Below are positions 50,082-62,190 of a DNA stretch of 64,000 bases, in pieces (the first letter of the stretch is position 1; each line of letters begins with the position of its first letter). The notes beneath the pieces are model-generated. The model was given only the letters and a program-made list of their open reading frames with translations. It did no database searches and was not told the DNA's origin. A program made the position numbers and the translations under genes. This DNA comes from Paragordius varius (lineage: Eukaryota; Nematomorpha), in contig OZ176050.1 in the NCBI GenBank assembly GCA_964247055.1, positions 12,772,001 to 12,836,000 on the forward strand, read 5' to 3'.

Positions 50082-50654
50082 ATTAACACTTCGATTCGAA
50101 TTGGGGTATATAAATACCCCAGACTAAATTTGAGTTAGGATTTTAAAAAATTACTGATTGAAAAGGTCCCAATTTAAATTTATGCTTCTATCCTAATAAA
50201 AATTATATAAATATCCCAAAATATCTAAATAAAATTTTGTTTTGAAAAAAAGTTTCATGTTAAACTACTTCGACGCCATTTTTATTTTAAAATTTTTGCA
50301 AAATATCGTCATCATTTATTTTAAGGATAAAATTAAAGCTAACTTTTTATTTAAATTACATCTAACATTGATAGAAATACAAAAAGCAGTTTTTTTTGTA
50401 TTATTTTTCAATTTTACCATTGCACACATGTGACGTTGACTAAATTTTTACCTTAACCTTAAAATAAGTAATATCAAGTATTTTTGAACAAAATTTTTTA
50501 TATATTTTGGTTTATCAAAGTTATATAATTGCAAAATTTTGCCATGGTTTCGATTCCTTCCATATATTTAAAAAATTTAATTATAAACAGGCCTGGGGTA
50601 TTTAACTACCCCAATTTGAATCGAGAACTAAAATGTGTTGTATCCAAGTGTTAA
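50082..50654. repeat. inverted-repeat element upstream of ANGEL
   Basis: Left arm TTAACACTTCGATTCGAATT then GGGGTATATAAATACCCC; right arm GGGGTATTTAACTACCCC then AATTTGAATCGAG and AAGTGTTAATA. Arms are inverted; the right arm has an internal insertion. Each arm has its own small GGGGTA...TACCCC palindrome. Confidence 0.6.
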
Positions 50655-50916
50655 TAAATACAGAGAAAGTGATTTAATGATAATTATAGATTTAACTAAC
50701 ATATAGTCTATTTTCTAGGGTTTAGTAAGTTCTATATTTCAAAGAAAATTAATTTATATCCACTTGATTCAACAAAGAATCTGATTAAACTCTCCAAAAA
50801 TTTGCTGTTATTAACAACCCTATTATATTTTTATCTTCCATTTTTATAGTTTTAAAATAAATTAAAAACATTCCTCAAAGTTGAATTTCCTTTATTTTTA
50901 TTTAAAAATTTTTTTG

Positions 50917-51025
50917 GAATGCGCTTAGGTAGGGCTGCGATTCTAGCACTGTATGCGGGATCCAGAGATCAAACCTTAAACTGCGCATCTCCGGCATCAT
51001 TAGCCGCCAGCAAAGTCTTTAATAT
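50917..51025 (+). repeat. tRNA-type SINE copy 2
   Basis: Alignable with the copy at 7804 through TTAGGTAGGGC, GGGATCCAGAGATCAAACC (B-box-like) and CATCATTAGCCGCCAG. Same strand, shorter body. Confidence 0.5.
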
Positions 51026-51464
51026 AAGTTAATCTAATTCTTCTTTTGATTACAATGGTAATGAGTGACAACTCTATATTTTTCATAATGCGGCCATTGA
51101 TTGTATAATATTAAATAGGCTCAATAACATCTTTTATGGCATTTTGGGGTAGTTTTATATCCCAAAGCGATAATAACTTTGTATATTTTTAAAATTATTA
51201 AGGTTTTAGGCCGAATAGCTTAAATAAAAATATTTTTATTAAAAATGCAAAATTGTAAAAAAATCCACATATAACCCTTTTTTGCAACCTTTTTTTATTT
51301 TTTTTTAAATTTTTTTACAATAGGCAAATTAATGTATAAATAGTTTAAATACATAAATAATCTAATTACCTTTTAGGTTGCATTTTACCAGAAAACTTGA
51401 TATTTAAAGATTTTAAAATCACCTTCATAATTTAGTCGTGTTTTGACGTCCCAAGACTCTATAA

Positions 51465-51704
51465 CAGGAGTGTTCAACACAAATGGCTTCGTGCGCATTT
51501 TTGACTAAAAAAACCCGGTGGGCCGTACTCGAAATACATATGACCATGAGGAATTTATTAGATTTCAATCAAGCTAAAAAATGTTACACATTATACTCAT
51601 GCATATAGATTTAACATTTGGGAAATATCATTATTTTAAGATTTTGTTATTTTTATTATTTATGAAATTCTGAATTTTTTGCGGGCCGCGTGTTGGCCCT
51701 AGCA
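51465..51704. mobile_element. hAT-like MITE, CAGGGGTG family copy 3
   Basis: Starts CAGGAGTGTTCAACACAAA and ends near GTGTTGGCCCTAGCAG. Shares TTTATTAGATTTCAATC with the other copies. No clear target duplication, so the right end is approximate. Confidence 0.6.
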
Positions 51705-52591
51705 GTTACGAAACTGTAAAAAATATAATCTTTAATCTAATACAGAAGAATGATTGATAGTTCAATTTTAACGGAAATAACTTGTAAATAGTAGTTTATT
51801 TACAAGATTGAGCTTTGAAATATAAAATTATCCCAATAAGTCACCTAGAATAAATTTTATAAAAGGTTAAAATGTGTTGTATGTAATTTGAAATTTTTTT
51901 TATAATTGGTGTAAACTTTAGTGTAGCAGATTTCAATTTTACAATATAAAAACTATCACGTGGCATATTTTAGAAAATGTGAAGTCTCACAGCCCTTTTC
52001 TGGCTTCATCACTAAATATTTAAAAACTGGTATATACATATAATCCACGAATAATTGATTTTATATGCCTTTATTAGCTTTTTACAACAAAATTATTGGC
52101 TCTAACTCAGTTTGTAGTTTTGAATCTCCAAATTTTAGGCTGTAAAAGTTTCAAAAATAAAATTATTGCTTTATAGGAAATATATAATGCTCGAGAACTA
52201 TATTTTGAGAAAATATTATACATTTAACCCTTCTAGGCCACACTACCCCAAATGCTTTATATAAAAATTGCAAAGGTATTTAAATGATATACCATATTCT
52301 CATTATGTTTTTCATTGTGCGAGGGTATATGGATATTAAAAAACTATACAATTTTTTTTTAATTAACTCGCAATCCATTAAACTAAAAATATAAAAATTG
52401 AGATAGAGATTTTTTTCAAAACTTAACAATTTTTGTTTCGAATTATAAAAACTTTTAATATCATTATTTGAAATTTATAATATTTTTTTATATTATGCAG
52501 CTTCATACAAAATCCATAAACAAATGTTCATCAATTTTTTGTTATTATCCATACGATGATCCCATTTTTGCCACAAAACTATTAGAGAAAA

Positions 52592-55500
52592 ATGTTTTGG
52601 CAAATAAACTTTCCTTCTTCTGAATCAAATTTGTTAAATTTGTTAGATAATGAGGTTTTGTTTGAACTAAATGTATAGGATACCAAGTTAGAAGAAATTT
52701 TGAACGAAGATGATATTATTCAGGAGTGTAAAGCACAAAATAGCAGATTAATTAAATAGTTGATTATATATATAAAGTTTAGTTTGCAAAAACCTGAAAT
52801 TTTGGAGGAGTTATTAAGTCTCATAATAAATTGTCCAGCTCAAACTCAGTCGGAGCCAGATACGTTTAGTAACAGTACCTCCATAATTACTCAACCATTA
52901 GAGTAATTTATAATTTTAATTAATTTTAGTAAAGCCAAAATTGCAAGTGAAATTCTTATATCTGATAATACCTCTATATATCTTGGACTTATAAACAATG
53001 AAAATCTTATAAAATCAATTTTATCATATTATACGGATGCTCAATGCAGAAAACCCAATCAAAATATTTTGGAAATGTTAGGGAAAATACTCATACATTT
53101 GGTTACTCAATCACCTCAGAAAGTAAGGATATATTTAATAAAAATATTATGTTTTTATATATGAGATTAATTTTCTAAAAAATGCATTAATCTAATTTTT
53201 TTTGCGCATATTGAAATTGGAATCAATCATTAAAAACTTGTGTTTAATTACGTCGAACATATTTTTAAAATATCAAAAATTGAAATAAATCATGTTGGCT
53301 AAACTTAAAGGCGTTAAAAAATTTATTGCTATAGTACATAATATATTTTTATTAAATTTTCTTTATATTGTTTTGTATACTTTTTTACAAAATGACATAG
53401 TTAATCATTATAATTTTATAAAAGTCAGTAATAAATTGTATCATTCCAAATTTTTCTATATTAAATTGGAAACCTATCCTATTTCTTATTTTTATTTATA
53501 TTTTTTCGATTTTATTTTTTAGTTTTATTTGAAAAATAGGAATATTTTTTCAATTTTATTTTGCACTCTATATGTGGCGTTCCATAAGATTACATTTTTT
53601 AGCTTTTTTTTTCAAAAAATCTAAATATTATCTGGCAAGATTTTTAATTATATATTTTTAAGTTTTATTCATAAATAAACCGAAATTATATCATATATTA
53701 TATAATTAATTAAATTCATTCTTTAAAAACATATTCCATAAAGATGAATCAATATCTGGATGCTCATACCCCTAATTTCCTTCAATTACTTAACGCTTTA
53801 CTCGAATATTCACCAATCATAGATTTGATTGTGCATTTGGCCTCGCAATTGGAAACACAAAGCGAATTAATTATGTATTCAAAGGTTAGCTTTTTTAAAA
53901 ATATTGATATATAAAATTACTTTAACGGTAAAATTTATTTTAACGGATTAAAATTTTATGATATTTTGTCAAAGTTTTCCTTATTTCTGATTTTAAATTA
54001 AAGTTTATTCGCACTGATTTTTATAAGAGAGATAACTTTGTTTTTTCTGAATTTTTTTAGTACTTTTTTTAAGTCGATAGATTGATTATATATATATATA
54101 TATATATATTAATATACAATGGCTAAAATTTTATTACTATATGTAATTTAATATATGTTTTGTACCATATCTAGTGGTTTGTTGATAAACGGTTTCTGCC
54201 AAATATACTCTTACATTTGGATCCAAGAAAGTATTCTGAAAATGTAATTTTAACGATTTTTATATTTTATTCAAAAATTTTGAATTTTGGTATTTTTTAT
54301 CAATAGTTTTATAGTAAAAACCAATGAATTTTACTTTCATATAATATTTTATGTTTGCGATTGAAATAAATAATTTAATTTACTTAATTGTGGTGTAAAA
54401 AAGTAATTAAGGGTAAATATTGTAAAGCTAAATTGTTTTGTCGTTTACCTTTTTAAAATTATTACTAATTTTATTACTTTTGAGCACAGTTTTTCATGGT
54501 CCAAATAAAAATGTTTTTATGTTACTAAAGGAAGATTGCATAACTTAAATACCAAATTTAATTAAAAATTAAGCCAAAATATATAAAATTGTATATGGTA
54601 AATTTTGTTAAATAGTATTCTTCTGAGTAATTAATACAAAGCAACTATTTATGTTAGTTTTTTGAAATTTATATATACCATTTACAATTCAACACCCTTG
54701 AACAATTCAAATTCACCCTCGAACAATTCAAATTCATCCTTAAATAAATATGTTTTTTAGGATTAAAAAATACCTATATTAATATATATTTTTGAAAAAT
54801 TTTGTTTTAAATTAAAATAATAATGAAAAAATAATAAACTTTGCCATAAAGATATATTTTATATTAATAATGAGTTATATTAGTTCGAAAACACATAATT
54901 TATTTTTAGGGTGGATTTGAATTGTTAAAGGTGAAATTTGAATTGTTCCAGGGTGAATTTGAATCGTTTAACGGTGAATTTGAACTGTAAATGGTATTTA
55001 ATTATAATTATAAAACGATATATTTTTTATATCATCAATAAGGTTCATGAAAATATTCAATTTATTTTGGCGGAAATATTTTCCAATTCTACGGAATTCA
55101 CATGCCTTCAACCACATCAATACCCCAAAGAACCGATTCCATTAGTCCGTCAAATTTTATCGTAATAATTTACCATTTCTATTTTTTCGCATAAACAATA
55201 GTCTTTATATGCCTATAAATTGAGTTGGTAAAATCAGTTAGTTTTGAATTTGCGCATTTAAGCCAAAATTTTATAATGAATACAGTTGGTTGTGGCTTGA
55301 AAGCTATAAGTTTTTTTGATTTTGAAAAAAAATGGTAAAAAGATGTATTCATTTAACTACGTCATGATTAATTATTTATATAAAATACAATATAATAATT
55401 TATAACATATAACTCCGCCTTTTTCTTATTTATAGATTATTATATTATAAAGTTTTTTTACCAAATTTAAGAGAATAATTTAAAACCTAATATTTCTAGA

Positions 55501-58500
55501 TTTACTTTGCAAATTTTAGTCATTATTTCTTCAAAATTTAGGGTTAATACATTTAACCATTTATTTCATTGGATATTCCTGCCATTTCTCCAAAACAATA
55601 ATATTGAAAAAACTGAAATAACTTCGATAAATGCCTCACAAGAAATATCATCGATTGCAAATACGCTCAAAATATTGATTGCTCTGTTAGAGTATTTATC
55701 ACAAAATCAACCTACTCCCCTCTTGTTAGACGCCATTATGCCATATAATTGTCAAAATAAATCAGAATTATCATTCACTCCGTCGCATAATATAACAAAT
55801 CTTAGTGGCATCAGTATTTCTAAGGACTCACCACCAAGTTTGCAAGAAATGTTGAATGAAGATTTTTCGCTTATAAAGCCTTCAAATTTAAAAAATTGTG
55901 AAGTTAATCTAACCGTTGAAAAAACAGATAATCAGAAACTTACAGGGTCTGTCTTTTAATATTTTTAAATATATATTTTTGAATATTTTTTTAGTGGTTG
56001 GTTTTAGAGCGCATTTTAAATTCCCGCAAAATAGTTTTATGAATTATTATAAGGGTTATTAATTTGAGGATTTCGGTATTTTTTGAACATTTAATGAATA
56101 TAATGTTGATTTTTTATCTGTAGTGATAAACCACCACATAAAACTAATGAAAATATGTTAAGACCTGATCATGCAATGCCTAATAATACTGACAACGAAT
56201 CAGAAACTAGAGTTAGACTCGTTTCTAGTCTTTACGATACAATGGACGAAGATAATGAGAATATAATTGATCAAAGTATCGATACCATTGGTAATAATAC
56301 ATATCTTGAATCAAATATTTTGGGTAATCTAAATGTAAAGATTTTAATATATTTTACTGAAATGTTTAATTTATATTGTATATCTAACAATTATTTAGTT
56401 TGCGTCTTAAAACTCTTGTATATTTCGTTATTTATGAAAATAATCAGTTTTTAAATTTTTATTTAAACTTAACCCTTCATTGTTATTGTTAATTTTCAAA
56501 TAGATTTGTCTACACACTAAGGTTAACTTTATAAATGATATAACGGAATTACCTTATTATTGCTCTTGTTTAAGTGGCTAAATAGTTTAACATTAAATAC
56601 ATCCACATTTTTTAGATAAAAACGATACAGTTTTTACGGCTGATGACGAAAATATTGCAAAAACAGCAAAACATGCAAAGGACAAACCTAATGTGTCGTT
56701 TGATAATATACCTACCTCTACCTCTGAAACAGATGTATCTTTAGATGTCGAAAATATAAATAGCCATAATAATATTAATGATAATAATTCAACTTTTGAA
56801 CTCAATGACATGAGCTTGGTTAATTCATTAACACCTTCGCAGTTACCTGCCTACGCCTCTAATGAATCTTTAGAGGGTAAATGTTTATTAGATATTTGCA
56901 TTAAATAGCCACTCTTGAAATTGTTAAAATAATAGAAATATTTTTAAACTCAAAATTATAACTTTTGCGATTTTTTTAAAAAAATAGCAAACGTTAGCTA
57001 TATTTGGAAATATATGTTCATTAATCAATTTTCGGTAATCTTTTCCTTTTTTTCTTCCAATTTTACACAAAAAAACATTTAAATTTAACAATTATGTATT
57101 GCTATATGACTTATAATAAAATTTTTATTAGTTGTTTTAGCAAACCAAAAATAATTTTTTCAATCCTTTTTTTGTGGAATTTTTAAATAAAAAATACTTT
57201 TTTTAGTTACCAATGCAAATTACAACACATCATTTGAAATGCCTGAAGAGCTGAGGGATGGTTATTTTTTAGGGGCTGGTAATGAATCTCACAATACGCA
57301 AAGCGCAGAAAAAGATAATGACAGCAATGAATATAACACTATAAGATTTAATCACCCTTCCATCCTACAAACTGTACCATTCATTGCCCAGTATTTTGAT
57401 GTATGAAAATGATTTTTTTGTTTTTATATAAAATTTAAGGTAGTTAACATTGTATATAATTAAATAAAATGGTTATAATATTAGTATCAATAAATAACTT
57501 TTATATGAACAAAATAATAGCTCCACAAACTTTTAAGAGTGAATAAAATATGTAAGGACTTTTCTTAAGTTTAAATTTGATTAATGCGTTAAAAACTTTG
57601 ATTTTTATAAAAAAACACCTCAGGAAATATAAGTTTATTCTAAAAATAAACATTTGTTTCTAAAAATTATCCAATAATTTAAAATTATTTATGGTGTTAT
57701 GACAAGTTTTAAAGTTTAAGAATACACGTATGCTTCTTTATTATAATTATTACCCGTATTATTTAGCGTTTTCTCACAAAACCAAATTATAATTATATAC
57801 ATTATATTGCAATTATAATTCAGCTAAAATTATATAAATTTATTATGAATTTTCAATTACCACAAATAATCTTTGTCAAACGTAAAAAATAAAATTAAAA
57901 TATAAACTAAAATATGTATAAAGTAAAAATATTTAATGAGATTTGAAACTAAAAAAACAATTTTATGGTTTTATTTTTAAAAATTTTGTGGATAAATGAT
58001 TTATAATTTTCATATTTTTATACGGGTAGGATACGGAATATATGAAAACCGATATCTCAATCAATGATATGAATGCACACTCAAAACCTATATTTGGCCG
58101 AGTTCGATATCACTTACTTCAAGTCTGTCTCCAATATGTCCTATCCAACGATTGGGTTTTATTGGCTCATATGCATACCCATAATATTATACCTTTGCTT
58201 GTGGTAAATGCTTTTTCACGCATTCACATAAAATGTTTTTTATTTTTTCTTGAAATATTTTGTTAAGTGTAAAATCTCAATTTATGACTATATTATAGTT
58301 TTGGAAAATTTTGATATTGTTACCACTGAAAAAGATATTATTGTAATAAAAATAACAAATATTTTAGACAAAGCTGCTATATTAACATTTTTTTCGTGAC
58401 AAATAAGGGCTTTTATAATTCAATATCTATCATTAAAGATTATAAAGATTTTTTGGAGAATAAACGCTACATTAAAAATATATATATGTAAGGTATCAAT

Positions 58501-61500
58501 TTGGTCCCTTTTTATTTTTGATATTCATTTCAAGTCTTATTATTTTTGAACCGGTTCCACATTTTTTTTTAAAAAACGAACAAAATAGTTTTGGTGCCCA
58601 AGAATTTTTTTTCCAAAAAATATAAGTTTCTTGTTCCGATTTTGGCTTTCAAATTAAAAAAATAGTTTTTTTGGCTTTTATTCATGGTAAATAATCTAAC
58701 AACTAGAATACATTCAGTGAATTGTTTTTATCCATGATTTTTATACAATTTCAGTCATAATAAAACATATAAATTTAAAAAAACAGCCAGAAAACATTCT
58801 TTTCATGGTTCAAGAAGAAAATTTTAATTATAATAAATTGTTTATTTCTATTTTAGCACCAATTTTTCACATATCCCAATCATTCCCTACTACATGATGT
58901 CGTGTATGATATACTTACCGCTCTATTTGCCAATCTTGAAAAACCGTCCAATAATTATAACCGTTGGAATGAAATATGTGCCATTGATGGTAAAATTGAA
59001 AATAATGCAACTGTTAACACATCATCCAAATGCCATAGTAATAATAATAATAATTATTCAAATTCCTTAACAGAACACGATAGTTTATACGATGATTATC
59101 CTGAACTGTCTTGTAGTCCTCCACGTAAACCTAAAAGTATTTTTTTTTGGTTTAAAATAAAAAGTTTTTATTAATACGAATTGTTAGTGCTTCTTGGTAA
59201 AGAGGTTTGCTTATATTGTAACTTTAGGCGATATTTATTATGCATTATGCAAGAAACATTGAATTTGGGTAGACTATTTTGTTTTTGTCCGAGTTTTATT
59301 AAAAGGTCTTAATTATCATTTTTACAAATTTTTACAAATATATAGTCGTTATATGGCTTAAAAATATTTTACTGTGAGGAATTCAACTTATATAAAAATT
59401 TTAAAGACAACCAATATAAAATTTTAAAATAATCTTTCTTATTGTTTTTAGCAGGCAATGGCACTACATTAAATTTCAATCAATTCAAAGGCCTACACCG
59501 AACTATGCAACAAAAACGAAACCCAAATTTACCTCAATCATCATCGCCTATGGCTAATTGCTCTTCACTCAACATTAATCGTACTATAGACGTTTATGAG
59601 GGCTTGGGACCTATTACAACCCCATTTGTTTTAAGTATGAAATATATATTTATTTTGATGTAGTCTTTTTAAGAAAATGAAAAAAATGAATTTTTCCGGG
59701 GGTGACCTACACTTGGCACAAAAAAGTTTTTGCAAAAATGATTAATTTTTTATATTTAGGAGTTTTTATCATGTGCGCACTTTAGGATTTTGACTATTGA
59801 CCATATTTATAAATTTTAATTTTTATATGATTTATATATTTTTGTTTATTGCATTTTTTTTATATTATCATATTTATTATATTGCTTTTTTACATATCGC
59901 ACGATTTTAATAAGTATTATATATTTATGCCGTTTTCTAATATTTATCCTTATTGGATGAAATTAATTAATTATACATTATTTAGTTTAATATAACCATA
60001 TTTTACTCCATTTTATCATAAACCTATATATTTAGAAATGTCTTAAATCCCTATTTTTCAATATTTTACTTTATAACATATTATTTTTTGCAGATCACCC
60101 TTCATCTCTACAAATAAGCGTTACTCAAACCCTAAATCCTAATTATGCCATCCTATCAGACCTTTTGGTCTCTAAACTCATTCCCCTTATTATGATGGGT
60201 TGGAAGGCTGGAAATCAAGCCAAATTTATCCATAGTTCACAAACGCTAAAATCGCCTACAACGTTTCATACTTCAACCAAAAATGTAGAATTACTTAATA
60301 ATTCTACTGACCCTAATGCAAATCTTCTGCCCCAAAATATTGATGGTGATACCAGCAAAATACTACTTGACAAAAAGGCCACACAAAATCAAACTGAAGT
60401 ATCTTACATGGGTCATTTACATCTCATAAGTCAAATGATTGAAATACATAATGAACGCTTACCCACAAACTACAAGTTTTATGACAAAAATGTTGTATTA
60501 AACAACGTAGTCAATACTAATAATAAAATTAACGATATCAGCCGAAATTCTGAATCGAATGTAACACTGTGCGAATCTCCGAAAAATTCTGACATGGAGA
60601 ATGAAAATGCTCACCAGGAAAGGTCAATGAATGACTCAGAAATAAGCCAACATTCTATTATTGACCACACTGAAATTGAAGGTATATAGTGTTGTCTATA
60701 ATTTTGTGGTGTATTGCTTTATTAAAAATTATGATCAACCAACTCTTTTTTTGTATATATAAATCTAATTTATTTTATTGTTTATAAAGCGTTTTGAAAT
60801 ACTAGTTTAACGTTTTTTAGTCTAGGAAAAAATATTTATAAATCAAATTTCCAATCTAATCTATGTTTATATATATATATATGTGTGCTTTTTATATTAG
60901 GTATTTATATTTATTTCTTTTTGCTCGTTAATCTTTTAAGGTCTACAATTCTTATGTCTATATTTTTGCCGTTTTTCTAACATATTATATATAAATCTAA
61001 ATCATTTCATTTCGCTTTACTTTAAATTTTATCATTCCCCCTACTATATTACCAGATGATGACGTGAATGATATAAATTTGTCATACACTCAAACTATGG
61101 TAGAATGGTCAGCATTCTTAACCGGTCCCATTGAAACTGAAACTGTCCGACAAGCTAAAACTGTTCCATATCGAAGAACTAGTTTATTACTCGCAAACAA
61201 TACGTCAGGCTTGAATTTGGCTGCTTTAGGTTTTGGAAGTCCTAATAGCAATAATAAAAATCAAGCTTTTAATTTGTTTGATACAACCAACGATTTCCTT
61301 GACGAAGATGATGAAAATGAAAATGGACTCAATACTGATAATAATTATGGAGTGTTAGAAGATATGCATGCTGGTTTTACAGTAAGATTTTTAGGATTTT
61401 TTTTAACTTTTTAAAAAATTAACTTGGATACTGAGTGGAATTTGAAAATTTAAATTTAATAGTAAGTTTTTGAATAATTTAAATTTAGTTTAAATTTGTA

Positions 61501-62152
61501 AAATTTACATTGTGAATATTTTAATTTTAAAATGATTAAAGTTTGAAATTAAACTAATAAGAAAAAAAATAATATACATGTCAATGGATAATATAATTTA
61601 AAGAAAAAGTAGTTAGATGTTATATTAAATCATGTTATTCATTTTCATGTCTGGAGTAACATAATAAAGCGTGAAATAAATTTGATGGCGTTGAGCCATA
61701 AACTATGAGTTTTTACCAAATTTTTAACCACATTAGTGCTTTTTATTGTAAAGAAATCATAAAACATTTCTATTTTACACATTTTACTTTTTAAATTTCA
61801 CATTTTTGCAACGCAGAAAACACCCTCTTCACCTGCACGAGGGGCTATCCCTATTCCCGGGAGATCTGGAAATTCAATGGTAGAAGTTGTACAGAAACGT
61901 GAAATTGTCTTGACTGATGATTTTATAAATAATATGGATGGATTTCACGATTTAATGATAAACGATAATAATTACAATGATCATAACACCAATATTGATG
62001 GTGACCAGGTACCCCGAAAAAAAATAATTTTTTTAATAATATTATATGGTGAGAGTTAGAAATTGCTTCATCGACTGTTTTTATGCAAAATTTGGCTTTA
62101 AATTTTAGAATGTTTTAATATTTTTCACTATATAATGCTTTCTAAATTAATA

Positions 62153-62190
<38 letters not shown>

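Larger units (their letters stand above)
49869..52591. other. divergent spacer between ANGEL and PP6R genes
   Basis: About 2.7 kb separating two genes transcribed away from each other. It contains an inverted-repeat element (50082-50654), a SINE copy (50917-51025) and a hAT-like MITE (51465-51704). The missing ANGEL first exon and both promoters should lie here. No coding block was recognised. Confidence 0.6.

Noticed and set aside
53292-53522. 76-codon frame in PP6R intron 4
   Set aside because: Low-complexity, lies in an intron, no SAPS similarity and not needed for phase.
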